From positions 524,342 through 588,341 of the forward strand of contig NZ_DF968181.1 of the NCBI RefSeq assembly GCF_001192795.1: a stretch of DNA of 64,000 nt, in the 5' to 3' direction. Below, piece by piece: positions 1 to 8,437 of this stretch. The notes under the pieces were generated by a model, which was not told the DNA's origin, ran no database searches, and saw only the letters and a program-made list of their open reading frames with translations. The DNA is from Flexilinea flocculi. GTDB lineage: Bacteria; Chloroflexota; Anaerolineae; Anaerolineales; Anaerolineaceae. Each line of letters begins with the position of its first letter. Positions within the stretch are counted from its first letter, which is position 1. Both the position numbers and the translations under genes were made by a program.

Positions 1-1
1 C

Positions 2-1045
2 GCATCCGGAGCCGCTGCTGTTTATTATGCTTTTCTGAATATTTGCAAAGCAGGCGATCATCTTGTTTCATCAAAAACGATTTATGGCGGAACCTACAAT
101 CTGCTTGCCAATACCCTTCCGGATTATGGAATTTCAACCACATTTGTCAATGCAGATGAGGAAGAAAGTTTTCTGAATGCCATACGGGAAAATACGAAGG
201 CGATTTTTATCGAAACAATCGGAAATCCCAATGCAACGCTGATCGACATTGAAAAAGTGGCAAAAATTGCGCATGCACACAGAATTCCATTGATTGTTGA
301 TAACACGTTTGCGACACCTTATCTGCTGCGTCCGATTGAACTTGGTGCTGATATCGTTGTTCATTCTGCAACGAAATTTATTGGCGGTCATGGCACTGCC
401 ATTGGCGGAGTAATTATTGATAGCGGAAAGTTTGACTGGGAGGGAAGCGGCAAATTCCCTTCATTAACGGAGCCAAATCCCAGCTATCATGGGCTAAGCT
501 TTACAAAAGCAGCCGGATCATCGGCATATATTACCAAGGCGAGAGCAATTATTCTTCGCGATACTGGAGCAGCGATTGCTCCGGTCCATGCTTTTATATT
601 TCTGCAGGGTTTGGAGACGCTCAGTTTACGAGTAGAGCGACATGTCGAAAATGCGCTGAAAGTGGTAGATTATCTTAAAAATCATCCCAAAGTTGAAAGC
701 GTCAACCATCCGTCTTTACAAAATCATCCCAATCACAAGCTATATCAGCGCTATTTTCCAAATGGTGGAGCCTCCATCTTTACATTCAATATTCGCGGAG
801 GCGCCAAAGAAGCAATGTCTTTCATCGATCATTTGAAGATATTCTCTTTATTGGCAAATGTTGCCGATTTGAAAAGCCTTGTAATCCATCCTGCAAGCAC
901 TACCCATTCACAGTTGACTGAGTCCGAATTAATGGAACAGGGAATTCAACCGAATACCATCCGCCTTTCTATTGGTACTGAACATATCGATGACCTGATT
1001 GCAGATTTGGAACAGGCTTTTCAAACTTATGAGTCTGTTCGTTAA
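2..1045 (+). CDS. metY: O-acetylhomoserine sulfhydrylase, 5'-truncated by window edge
   Basis: PLP-dependent Cys/Met-metabolism enzyme that makes homocysteine from O-acetylhomoserine and sulfide. The frame is open from base 2 (347 residues visible); the family is usually about 425, so roughly 80 N-terminal residues lie outside the window. Visible motifs are [10 protein letters not shown], the [12 protein letters not shown] substrate/PLP segment, [10 protein letters not shown], and the PLP-lysine motif [10 protein letters not shown]. The C-terminal [12 protein letters not shown] and [13 protein letters not shown] segments are typical of MetY. It is followed 24 bp downstream by an acetyl-type metA in the same orientation, giving two consecutive steps of methionine synthesis. 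Cystathionine gamma-synthase is a less likely alternative because of the long insertion typical of MetY. Confidence 0.93.
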   Translation, partial: ASGAAAVYYAFLNICKAGDHLVSSKTIYGGTYNLLANTLPDYGISTTFVNADEEESFLNAIRENTKAIFIETIGNPNATLIDIEKVAKIAHAHRIPLIVDNTFATPYLLRPIELGADIVVHSATKFIGGHGTAIGGVIIDSGKFDWEGSGKFPSLTEPNPSYHGLSFTKAAGSSAYITKARAIILRDTGAAIAPVHAFIFLQGLETLSLRVERHVENALKVVDYLKNHPKVESVNHPSLQNHPNHKLYQRYFPNGGASIFTFNIRGGAKEAMSFIDHLKIFSLLANVADLKSLVIHPASTTHSQLTESELMEQGIQPNTIRLSIGTEHIDDLIADLEQAFQTYESVR

Positions 1046-1069
1046 CGCGAAAGGGAAAGGGAAAATTCG

Positions 1070-1987
1070 ATGCCGATAACGATTCCAGATAATCATCCGG
1101 CTGCTGAAAGGCTGGAGAATGAAAATATTTTTGTGATGAATGGTCAGCGGGCAATTCATCAGGATATTCGTCCGCTAAAAATTCTGATACTCAATTTGAT
1201 GCCAACAAAAATGGAAACCGAAGTCCAACTCCTGCGATTATTGAGTAATACACCGCTTCAGGTGGATATCGAGTTCTTGCAGGCGGCAACGCATGTTTCG
1301 AAAAATACATCTCCAGAATACTTGAACCTTTTTTATAAAAGCTTTGATCAGGTTAGCGGCAATAAATTTGATGGATTCATTATTACAGGAGCGCCGGTTG
1401 AAAACATGCCTTTTGAAGCGGTTGATTATTGGGATGAACTCTGTATGCTGATGGATTGGTCTCGTGTCAATGTTTATTCAACGCTGCATATTTGCTGGGG
1501 CGCTCAGGCTGCTTTGTATCATCATTATGGCATTAATAAATATCCCCGTCAATCGAAAATATCAGGTATTTATACACATCGTCCAATCGTGAACAATCAC
1601 CCGTTGATGCGTGGATTCGATGAGATCTTTTATATGCCGCATTCACGGTATACCGAAGTCCGCCAGTCTGATATTGAAAGTTGCCCTGATTTGGAAATTT
1701 TGGCGATTTCGGATATCGCCGGAGTTGCCATTTCTGCCAGTAAAGACGGAAGACAATTCTTCATTCAGGGACATACGGAATATGACCGTCTGACTCTTGC
1801 AAAAGAATACGAGCGGGATGTAAAACTTGGGCTCAATCCGGATATTCCGGAAAATTATTACCCGGGCAACAGTCCAAAAGCAGTACCGATGATGTATTGG
1901 CGCAGCCATGCCAATTTGCTCTTCAGCAACTGGCTGAATTACTATGTCTATCAACAGACTCCTTATGATATAACTGCGATCCATTAA
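1070..1987 (+). CDS. metA: Homoserine O-acetyltransferase (MetA family)
   Basis: Activates homoserine by acylation in methionine synthesis. The protein is 305 residues, full family length. The catalytic Cys142 is in HICWGAQAA, Lys47 in LMPTK, and His235/Glu237 in GHTEYD. Acyl specificity in this family depends on residue 111: Glu selects acetyl-CoA and Gly succinyl-CoA. Here residue 111 is Glu ([10 protein letters not shown]), so I call it an acetyltransferase despite the family's usual 'homoserine O-succinyltransferase' name. That fits the upstream metY, which uses O-acetylhomoserine. The start follows a GGGAAAGGG purine tract. A strong terminator ends the pair downstream. Confidence 0.95.
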   Translation: MPITIPDNHPAAERLENENIFVMNGQRAIHQDIRPLKILILNLMPTKMETEVQLLRLLSNTPLQVDIEFLQAATHVSKNTSPEYLNLFYKSFDQVSGNKFDGFIITGAPVENMPFEAVDYWDELCMLMDWSRVNVYSTLHICWGAQAALYHHYGINKYPRQSKISGIYTHRPIVNNHPLMRGFDEIFYMPHSRYTEVRQSDIESCPDLEILAISDIAGVAISASKDGRQFFIQGHTEYDRLTLAKEYERDVKLGLNPDIPENYYPGNSPKAVPMMYWRSHANLLFSNWLNYYVYQQTPYDITAIH

Positions 1988-2018
1988 GTACTGCGAATTG
2001 CAGATCAGCCGGATAGAA

Positions 2019-2064
2019 AGCGCCTTTTCCTGAATTCATCTTCAGGAAGAGGCGCTCTTTTTTT
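2019..2064 (+). terminator. Rho-independent terminator after metY-metA
   Basis: A 16-bp stem (2019-2034 pairing with 2041-2056, one G-T type mismatch) with a 6-nt loop is followed by a run of T residues. It lies about 30 bp after the metA stop codon. Confidence 0.9.
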
Positions 2065-2290
2065 AGATATTAAAGAAATAAACCCTCTACTATGCAGGGG
2101 GAGAAAAGTAACTTTAGCGGAAGGCAGAGGAAGGGCGCGGTTGTTGGCTATCTCAGTCGCCATCAGGCGTAGCGTTACTATTCTCAGTTTGAGGAGATTG
2201 CTATACCCCTGTGTGGCTCGCAATGACAGAATTTCCCCTTGGGTGGTTTGCAATGACAGGATTTACCACGGTATGGTTCGTTTGGCGATC

Positions 2291-2379
2291 TGTCATTGCG
2301 AGGAGGGCATAAGCCCGACGAAGCAATCTTTTCTCAGTTGACAGGAGATTGCTTCGCCCCTGTGGGGCTCGCAATGACA
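2291..2379. repeat. Dispersed palindromic repeat, same family as the 42.8-44.5 kb array
   Basis: An inverted repeat opens with TGTCATTGCGAGGAGGGC and closes with GGGCTCGCAATGACA; inner arms GACGAAGCAATCT and AGATTGCTTCG also pair. Degenerate half-copies lie just upstream (about 2160-2265: GAGATTGCTATACCCC, GGCTCGCAATGACAG). The rest of 2065-2420 holds no credible gene; short ORFs here are translations of the repeat. Confidence 0.85.
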
Positions 2380-2429
2380 GAATTCACCATTAGATTGTTC
2401 AAGTTTATAAAATAATTGAATTTGCTAAA

Positions 2430-2497
2430 TGTCATTGACAGACATGACATACTTCCTTGAGAATCGGCATCGGACTTGTTATAATGTGTTAACAAGT
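2430..2497 (+). promoter_or_regulatory. Promoter and two operator-like dyads for the GntR/amino-sugar operon
   Basis: A sigma-70-type promoter is visible: TTGAGA at 2457-2462, a 17-nt spacer, and TATAAT at 2480-2485. A perfect inverted repeat ACTTGTT/AACAAGT (2474-2480 and 2491-2497) overlaps the -10 box. A second dyad TGTCAT/ATGACA (2430-2435 and 2444-2449) lies upstream of the -35. Placement over the -10 box directly before a GntR gene suggests autorepression; the binding protein is inferred. Confidence 0.75.
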
Positions 2498-2515
2498 CAG
2501 GCGGGGAGAATCAGA

Positions 2516-3241
2516 ATGACGGAACATTCACCGATTTATTTTCAAGTTGCAGATGATTTAGAATCGCTCATTGTTGCAGGAAAATACCTGCCTCGTGAAA
2601 AATTGCCTTCTGAAAACGAACTGGTGGAAAAATATCAGGTCAGCAGGTTGACAATTCGGAGAGCTCTCAGCGAAATAGAACGGAAGGGCCTCATTTACCG
2701 CAGGCATGGCATCGGAACCTTTGTATCTCCATATCCGCAAATGAATACTTTCGGCTTTGGCGGGTTTACCGAGCGTTGTCAAAAACTGGGACTGGAAACA
2801 TCCAGCGAAGTGATTAAAGTGGGAATTATTGACGACTTGCCGAATTACTTTATTAATAAACTCAATTTTTCCAAAGATAATTATCCGGATAACCGTTATT
2901 ACATCGTAGAACGAATTCGTAAAATTGAACAAAAAAGTGTTGCTTTTGAAACCGCATATCTTCCTCTGGGATTATATCCGGCGCTTTCTGACGAGTATAA
3001 CCCCGGGACGTCACTATATCAGTTTCTATTTAATAAATATCATGTAAAACGACTTTACACGCAGTCGATCATTTTGCCGTATATCTCGTCCAAAAAAGAA
3101 GCTGAACGATATTTTATCAAGGAAGGCACGCCTTTATTGGAGGTTTTCTTTTCGGTATGGGGAAAAGCGCAACAAATCGTGGAGTATACCCATTCGTTTT
3201 ACACACGGGACTTTCCGCTGCGATTTCGTTGGGAGGATTAG
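2516..3241 (+). CDS. GntR/HutC-family transcriptional regulator
   Basis: Likely ligand-sensing repressor of the downstream sugar operon (241 residues). The N-terminal winged helix (about residues 5-72) carries the GntR pattern YLPREKLPSENELVEKYQVS and TIRRALSEIERKGLIYRRHGIGTF. The C-terminal part is a UTRA-type effector domain, here ending with YTHSFYTRDFPLRFRWE. I chose the ATG at 2516 rather than an in-frame upstream codon at 2429, because it follows GGGGAG, begins right at the winged helix, and lies downstream of the promoter. It is 57 bp before the ABC binding-protein gene, so it is probably the first gene of the operon. NagR-like regulators of amino-sugar genes belong to this subfamily; the effector is not known here. 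Confidence 0.9.
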   Translation: MTEHSPIYFQVADDLESLIVAGKYLPREKLPSENELVEKYQVSRLTIRRALSEIERKGLIYRRHGIGTFVSPYPQMNTFGFGGFTERCQKLGLETSSEVIKVGIIDDLPNYFINKLNFSKDNYPDNRYYIVERIRKIEQKSVAFETAYLPLGLYPALSDEYNPGTSLYQFLFNKYHVKRLYTQSIILPYISSKKEAERYFIKEGTPLLEVFFSVWGKAQQIVEYTHSFYTRDFPLRFRWED

Positions 3242-3298
3242 ACACAACCCGGAATTGTGAAATACGAAAACTCCGGGATTATTAATAAGGAGAAAAAA

Positions 3299-4642
3299 AT
3301 GAAGAAAACTGTATTATTTCTACTTTTGACAGTCCTTTTGGCTTCTGTCATCACTGTTTCTGCTGCAGACGATTTATATACCGTCCGCATGGTTTATTGG
3401 CCGGGTCCCGAATCCGATGCGATGCAGGTCGTTCTTGATTATTTCAATGCAAATCTCGCTGAAAAAGCCGGATTTAAGGTAGAACAGGAACTGTTTGGCC
3501 GCGATCAGATTATGCTGAAACAGGAAGCATTAATGACTGCCGGTTCTTCGGATGTCGATCTGTTCTTTACGGCTTCCCGCTGGCTGGGCAAATATTATAC
3601 TTTTATGGAACCATTGCAGCCGTACCTGGATAATCCCGAAGTGAATATTTGGGGATCCGATACTACCGGCAGAATTCAAGCAGCAGTTGACGGTTTCCGT
3701 GGCATGGATGGAACGCTGTATGGAGTTCCGATGGATATGTCCGCGCACTTCCTTTATTATCGCTCTGATTATATGGATCAGCTGCTTACTGATCCGGCTT
3801 GGCAGGAAACTTACAAGAAAATCAGTCTGGAACAGATGGGTGTAGAAATGACACCGAAGAATCCTGATGAATGGACATGGGAAGACTATCTTGCCACATC
3901 CTTCTTCTTCACAAAGAAATATAATCCGGATTCTCCTACAGAGTATGGTAACTTTACACATGGTAAAGTTATGGGACCGACTGCGTTCTTATGGACAAAC
4001 TGCTACTGGGGTTTTGGTGGTGACTGGTTTGATGCCGATGGAAAAGTCTCTTTCAATAATGATGCCGCTGTGAAAGCATTGGAAATTTGGAAGACCAGCT
4101 TTGAAAAAGGATTAACTCCTCCGAGTTCAGTTACCGGTGAATATGCAGAAGACAATGAAGCGATTTTAGCCGGACAGGTAGCCCTTTCCGTTCACTGGAA
4201 TGCAGCTTACGCCACTTTGGATGCAGCAGATTCTCCGATTCATGGCAAGATTGCTGTCGTAGCTCCGCCAGCTGGACCGAATGGCCGATTTGCTTATAAC
4301 CATACACTGGGTGTTGGTATCAGTAAATTCAGTAACCATAAAGAAGAAGCTGCTCGTTGGATTGCCTGGTTATACACTGAAGAAGCTGCAAAATTGTATG
4401 CAGAAGCTGGCGGTATTCCGCCGCACACAACAGTATTGTCAGCAATGGCTGAAAAACGTCCTGATTTCGGATACATGGTCGATATTGTCGGCAAATATGG
4501 CAAGAACCTGCCTCCGACCGCCGGTATTATCGAAGACATGGCATGTCAGGATCTTTCCAATGCCTGGAGCGGTGTTGTATCGATCGAAGATGCTTTGAAG
4601 AGTCTTCAGACTAATTGTGAAGATGAAATGGCGAACTGGTAA
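3299..4642 (+). CDS. Sugar ABC transporter substrate-binding protein (family 1)
   Basis: Exported receptor delivering a sugar to the permeases encoded downstream (447 residues). A Sec signal peptide (MKKTVLFLLLTVLLASVITVSA) ends with an AxA-like VSA and there is no lipobox Cys, so it is either released or held by another means. Family-1 features include LMTAGSSDVDLFFTA, LYGVPMDMSAHFLYYRSD, and the SVHWNAAYATL and YNHTLGVGISKFSNHKEEAARWIAWLY segments. The ATG at 3299 follows AAGGAG; the upstream in-frame codon at 3257 would bury the signal peptide. A long hairpin follows the stop codon. With NanE, a ROK kinase and an AGE epimerase in the same operon, an N-acetylated amino sugar is the likely ligand (inference). 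Confidence 0.9.
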   Translation: MKKTVLFLLLTVLLASVITVSAADDLYTVRMVYWPGPESDAMQVVLDYFNANLAEKAGFKVEQELFGRDQIMLKQEALMTAGSSDVDLFFTASRWLGKYYTFMEPLQPYLDNPEVNIWGSDTTGRIQAAVDGFRGMDGTLYGVPMDMSAHFLYYRSDYMDQLLTDPAWQETYKKISLEQMGVEMTPKNPDEWTWEDYLATSFFFTKKYNPDSPTEYGNFTHGKVMGPTAFLWTNCYWGFGGDWFDADGKVSFNNDAAVKALEIWKTSFEKGLTPPSSVTGEYAEDNEAILAGQVALSVHWNAAYATLDAADSPIHGKIAVVAPPAGPNGRFAYNHTLGVGISKFSNHKEEAARWIAWLYTEEAAKLYAEAGGIPPHTTVLSAMAEKRPDFGYMVDIVGKYGKNLPPTAGIIEDMACQDLSNAWSGVVSIEDALKSLQTNCEDEMANW

Positions 4643-4684
4643 TCTCCGATTTACCAGATAATCCATTGATGCGTTGAATGGACT

Positions 4685-4743
4685 GATTTCCCATCTGCCG
4701 GCAGACATCAAAATCTTGATCAGTCTGCCTCCAGATGGGAATC
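4685..4743 (+). terminator. Intercistronic hairpin after the binding-protein gene
   Basis: The arms GATTtCCCATCTGccgGCAGAC (4685-4706) and the complementary 4723-4743 form a long stem without a good T tract. This position is typical of partial terminators or mRNA-stabilising hairpins that raise binding-protein expression over the permeases. Confidence 0.6.
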
Positions 4744-4863
4744 TGATAATTCGAAATTCGGGAAAGTCCTTTACGAAAAGTAAGAGAATTGATTACAGCG
4801 TTTTTATTACTCTTCGTATAAAAACAACATTGTAATCAATCATTCTCATATTTCGAATCGGTG
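4743..4863. repeat. TIR-hairpin element, copy 1
   Basis: The left end TGATAATTCGAAATTCG and right end CATATTTCGAATCGGTG match the terminal inverted repeats of the family (consensus CAGCAATTCGAAATATG). The central arms GATTACA...TTTTTAT and ATAAAAACAACATTGTAATC pair. With the preceding hairpin it fills most of the 346-bp gap between the binding protein and permease genes; no ORF is supported in the gap. Confidence 0.75.
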
Positions 4864-4988
4864 ATGAGAATCGACAATCCTGAACAGTTAGCTAATAACG
4901 GTATCAGGTTGGCGAAATGGATTATTTTCTTTGAAATCATGAATCAATTTTTAAAAAAAACATTATTTCAATCAGAAGGAGTTGAAAA

Positions 4989-5864
4989 ATGAGGCGCCAT
5001 AGAATAAAAAACAAAAAAATCATCGGGTGGCTGCTTTTATTACCGATAACTATATGGCTGGTCTGTTTTGCTTTGGCGCCGATGTTATATGGGCTGAGGC
5101 TAAGTTTTTATAACGCACGAATCAATAACATTAACAATCCGGATTTTATTGGTTTTGGGAATTATATAAAATTATTCCAAAGTGCGGATTTTGGCGCGTC
5201 CCTCTTATGGAGTCTTCGTTTTGCAGTGATTGCGACGCTGATCCAAATGGTTCTGGGTGTTTTGATTGCTCAGTTATTTAATCGAAATTTTCCCGGAAAA
5301 AGTGCTGCCATTACGTTATTTTTGTTGCCGATGGTGATTTCTCCGTTTCTGATGGGAACGATGTTCCGCCTATTATTCAATGAATTTGTCGGACCGATTG
5401 CCTATCTGCTCAGTGGAATAACTGGAACGACTGCTATGCTCGGAGTAGCTTTTGTGAATTCAACCATACTCGGTGCGGATGCCATTAATCGAACGCCGTT
5501 TGTGTTTATTAATGTCTATTCTGCGATGCAGGGAGTATCTCAGGAATTAATTGAAGCTTCAAAAGTGGACGGCGCCAATGCTTTTCAACGTTTGATGCAT
5601 GTGACATTTCCTCTGATTTCTTCGATCCTCTGGGTTACATTCCTGGAAAAATTACTGGCATCTTTCCTTATCTTTGAACTCGTATTTGCACTTTCTGCAG
5701 GAGGTCCGGGATCGTTTACACAGGGTATCAGTATTTATATTTATCGGCGTGCTTTCCAGAGAAGCGACTACGGAATGGCGAGTGCAGCATCGTTCACCCT
5801 GGCAATTATGCTGCTCATCCCTTCACTTTACCTTGTTAAACGGATGTTGAAAGGAATAAAGTAG
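4989..5864 (+). CDS. Sugar ABC transporter permease (MalF/UgpA type)
   Basis: Inner-membrane channel subunit, 291 residues with about six membrane segments. The cytoplasmic ATPase-docking EAA loop is visible at residues 189-210 (EASKVDGANAFQRL...). The RBS AGAAGGAG precedes the ATG. It pairs with the next gene, whose start lies 2 bp after this stop. No ATPase is encoded in this cluster, so the importer must share an MsmK/UgpC-type ATPase encoded elsewhere, as is common for this family. Confidence 0.93.
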   Translation: MRRHRIKNKKIIGWLLLLPITIWLVCFALAPMLYGLRLSFYNARINNINNPDFIGFGNYIKLFQSADFGASLLWSLRFAVIATLIQMVLGVLIAQLFNRNFPGKSAAITLFLLPMVISPFLMGTMFRLLFNEFVGPIAYLLSGITGTTAMLGVAFVNSTILGADAINRTPFVFINVYSAMQGVSQELIEASKVDGANAFQRLMHVTFPLISSILWVTFLEKLLASFLIFELVFALSAGGPGSFTQGISIYIYRRAFQRSDYGMASAASFTLAIMLLIPSLYLVKRMLKGIK

Positions 5865-5866
5865 CC

Positions 5867-6703
5867 ATGAATACAAAAAAGAAAAGAATACTCGGGATCA
5901 TACTCATTCTGCTTGTAGTTCTTGTGATCCTTGTCGTTTTCAACATTGGTGTATTCACGAATGTTCTGACATCCTTTAAGAGCAATGCGGATATTTCTTC
6001 ATCACCTCCCAAGTGGATTTTTAAGCCAGTCTTGGATCACTATATTCATGTGTTTTCGAAAGGCGGATATAACTTTGGCAAATACTTGCAGAATAGTGTG
6101 ATCATTGCAATTATCTCGACGTTATTTGCTACACTGGTCAGTATTCCCGCTGCATATAGCATTGTCCGTTATCATGGATTCGGTGAAAAAATATTAGGCG
6201 CAACAATGCTGCTGCGCTTAATGCCAGCTTTAGCTTTAGCAATCCCTGTTTTCCTGATTTTTAATAAATTTCATTTGATTGATACGCGTATCGCGATCAT
6301 TTTCATGCATACCTTGTTTATTATTCCTACCTCGTTGCTCCTTTTTATTGGATATATTCAGGATTTGCCTGTAGAAATAGAAGAAGCTGCAGAAATTGAT
6401 GGAGCGAATATCATTCAGATGTTAACAAAGGTCATCATCCCAGTCCTCCGGCCGGGAATTGCCTCCACAGCAATCTTGGGATTTATTACCAGTTGGAATG
6501 AATATCTATTCAGCGGCGTATTGAGTTTTAAAAATTCTGTGACTGCGACCGTAGGAACTTCCTTTTTTATCACATCCTATCAGGTTGAATGGGGCCCGAT
6601 GGCAGCAGCGATTACAATATCCTCGATCCCAACCGTAATTTTTATATTTATCGCTCAAAAGTCATTGATTCGTGGAATGACGGCTGGATCAGTAAAAGGG
6701 TAA
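5867..6703 (+). CDS. Sugar ABC transporter permease (MalG/UgpE type)
   Basis: Second membrane subunit, 278 residues with about six membrane segments. The EAA loop is at about 172-193 (EEAAEIDGANIIQMLTKV) followed by the usual IIPVLRPG. Its start is almost fused to the preceding permease stop, showing translational coupling. It is followed 28 bp later by the epimerase gene nanE. Confidence 0.93.
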   Translation: MNTKKKRILGIILILLVVLVILVVFNIGVFTNVLTSFKSNADISSSPPKWIFKPVLDHYIHVFSKGGYNFGKYLQNSVIIAIISTLFATLVSIPAAYSIVRYHGFGEKILGATMLLRLMPALALAIPVFLIFNKFHLIDTRIAIIFMHTLFIIPTSLLLFIGYIQDLPVEIEEAAEIDGANIIQMLTKVIIPVLRPGIASTAILGFITSWNEYLFSGVLSFKNSVTATVGTSFFITSYQVEWGPMAAAITISSIPTVIFIFIAQKSLIRGMTAGSVKG

Positions 6704-6731
6704 AAAAAATTGAAACAAGATAGGAATTATT

Positions 6732-7430
6732 ATGTCGAAGGATGAAAAATTAAGACAATTATTGAAACAGTTCGACGGGGGAATCATTATTTCCTGTCAA
6801 TCCAAACCGGGGGATCCGACGCATTCTACGGAATTTATGGGTGTTTTTGCTGAATGCGCATTAATGGGGGGAGCCAGTGGATTGCGCGTGAACAGCGCAC
6901 AGGATGTCGCTTACATAAAAAAAAGGGTGGATTTACCGATTATCGGAATTTGGAAACGGCCTGGTTTGGATGAACACGGTATTATGATTACCCCGACTTT
7001 TGAAGATGCTCGACAGTTGGTTGAAGCAGGCGCGGATTTGATTGCGCTGGATACGACAGCAAGACGCCGTCAGAATGATGAAAATGTTATCGAAATCGTC
7101 CAAAGAATTCAGGAAGATTTACAAACGCCTGTAATGGCAGACTGCCATATTTTTGAGGATGCTATCCGAACTTCTGCGGATATTGTTGCTCCAACCCTTT
7201 CGTTGAATGACGAATCAGATGAGTACACTCCTGATTTTGCATTCATCGAAGCGCTTATCCAAAAACAACCAAAACCTGTGATTGCTGAAGGCAGATTCTG
7301 GGATCCAGAAAATGTTTCTCGTGCGTTTGCAATGGGTGTGCATGCAATTGTTATTGGTTCCGCAGTGACTCGTCCCTGGCTGATTACGGAGCGTTATGTT
7401 CGCGCCAGTCGGAAATATCAACAGCTTTAA
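6732..7430 (+). CDS. nanE: Putative N-acetylmannosamine-6-phosphate 2-epimerase
   Basis: TIM-barrel enzyme converting ManNAc-6-phosphate to GlcNAc-6-phosphate (232 residues, normal length). Diagnostic segments are GGIIISCQSKPGDPTHS, GASGLRVNSAQDV, the catalytic Lys75 in IIGIWKR, ADLIALDTTARRR, and Glu186 in PVIAEGRFWDPEN. The phosphate-binding end is HAIVIGSAVTRP. The ROK kinase immediately downstream would supply its phosphorylated substrate. No NanA lyase is encoded nearby, so free sialic acid may not be the imported compound. Confidence 0.92.
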   Translation: MSKDEKLRQLLKQFDGGIIISCQSKPGDPTHSTEFMGVFAECALMGGASGLRVNSAQDVAYIKKRVDLPIIGIWKRPGLDEHGIMITPTFEDARQLVEAGADLIALDTTARRRQNDENVIEIVQRIQEDLQTPVMADCHIFEDAIRTSADIVAPTLSLNDESDEYTPDFAFIEALIQKQPKPVIAEGRFWDPENVSRAFAMGVHAIVIGSAVTRPWLITERYVRASRKYQQL

Positions 7431-7440
7431 GAAAAGTAAT

Positions 7441-8427
7441 ATGAGTCAATACGCTGTTGGAATAGATTCTGGTGGTACAAATATTCGGATTGGGCTTATT
7501 TCAGATCAGGGCGAAGTAATTCAATTTCGAAAAGAGAAAAATATCGGTGTCCGCCAATTAGATTTTGATGAGTTTATCGGTCATCTTGATCAGATGATTC
7601 AAGATTTCCTTGAATCAGAAACAGTGAGAAGATATCCGATAGCAGGAATCGGTTTTGGATGTTCGGGACAAATTAATCGGAATGGGGAGATTTTTGGACA
7701 CAATCGGGAACCGGATTTCGGATTCAAACCGATTCCAATTCAAAGTATCCTCAGTGACCGTTTCCATATGAAGGTAAAAGTAATCAACGATTCTCAAGCG
7801 GCGATTTTTGGCGAGGGGAAATTTGGCGTTGGAAAAGGTTATAAAGATATCGTTGGCTTTACAGTGGGAACCGGTATCGGTGGCGCCGTCATTGTCGATG
7901 GAAAAATTTGTCGTGGAGGAATCGGCCTTGCAGGACATCTTGGTTTTCTGATTATCAATTACCCAGGGAAAATGTCCAGAGCAGGCGTTCCGGGTGTCGT
8001 TGAAGATATTGCATCGGGTACCGGTATTACTGACATAGCTCAGCAGCGTGTGAAGAATAATCCGGAATCAGGCGCTGTTCTATTAAAGTATTCCGGTGGA
8101 TTGGTTGATCAGATTACCTGCCCGATGGTTTTCGAAGCAGCACGAAACGGAGATCCTCTGGCGAATGAAATTGTCGAAGATTGCGGGACGGCGCTGGGAT
8201 ATGCCGCTGCAAGTATGGTGCATGCAGTCAATCCGGAAATTATCATTTTAGCTGGAGGTGTTGCGGAACAGGGTGATCTTCTGCTGAATCCAGTGCGGAA
8301 AGTAATTCAAAATCAGGTAATCTGGACAGCCCGAAATACTCCTGTTGAGAAAGCTCAGTTAGGAGAAACTGCGGGCGTCATCGGAGCTGCTGCTCTTTTA
8401 TTTGCACATGAAAAAGAATATCAATAG
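7441..8427 (+). CDS. ROK-family sugar kinase (NanK-like)
   Basis: Predicted ManNAc or related hexosamine kinase, 328 residues. The phosphate-1 loop is GIDSGGTNIRIGLI (Asp9), and the adenosine region is NPEIIILAGGVAEQGDLL. The usual ROK zinc motif (CxCGxxGCxE) is absent: the region reads GHLGFLIINYPGKMSRAGVPGVVED, and the usual GE(I/L)GH is LAGHLG. It is therefore a zinc-less ROK variant, and substrate assignment from family rules is unsafe. I chose ATG 7441, 10 bp after nanE; the in-frame codon at 7396 overlaps nanE and lacks homology. It lies between nanE and an AGE epimerase, supporting an amino-sugar role. Confidence 0.85.
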   Translation: MSQYAVGIDSGGTNIRIGLISDQGEVIQFRKEKNIGVRQLDFDEFIGHLDQMIQDFLESETVRRYPIAGIGFGCSGQINRNGEIFGHNREPDFGFKPIPIQSILSDRFHMKVKVINDSQAAIFGEGKFGVGKGYKDIVGFTVGTGIGGAVIVDGKICRGGIGLAGHLGFLIINYPGKMSRAGVPGVVEDIASGTGITDIAQQRVKNNPESGAVLLKYSGGLVDQITCPMVFEAARNGDPLANEIVEDCGTALGYAAASMVHAVNPEIIILAGGVAEQGDLLLNPVRKVIQNQVIWTARNTPVEKAQLGETAGVIGAAALLFAHEKEYQ

Positions 8428-8437
8428 GAGCTTTGCT

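Noticed and set aside
3530-3961. 143-codon minus-strand ORF
   Set aside because: Lies entirely antisense to the ABC sugar-binding protein gene, with Cys/Arg-rich composition typical of shadow frames.
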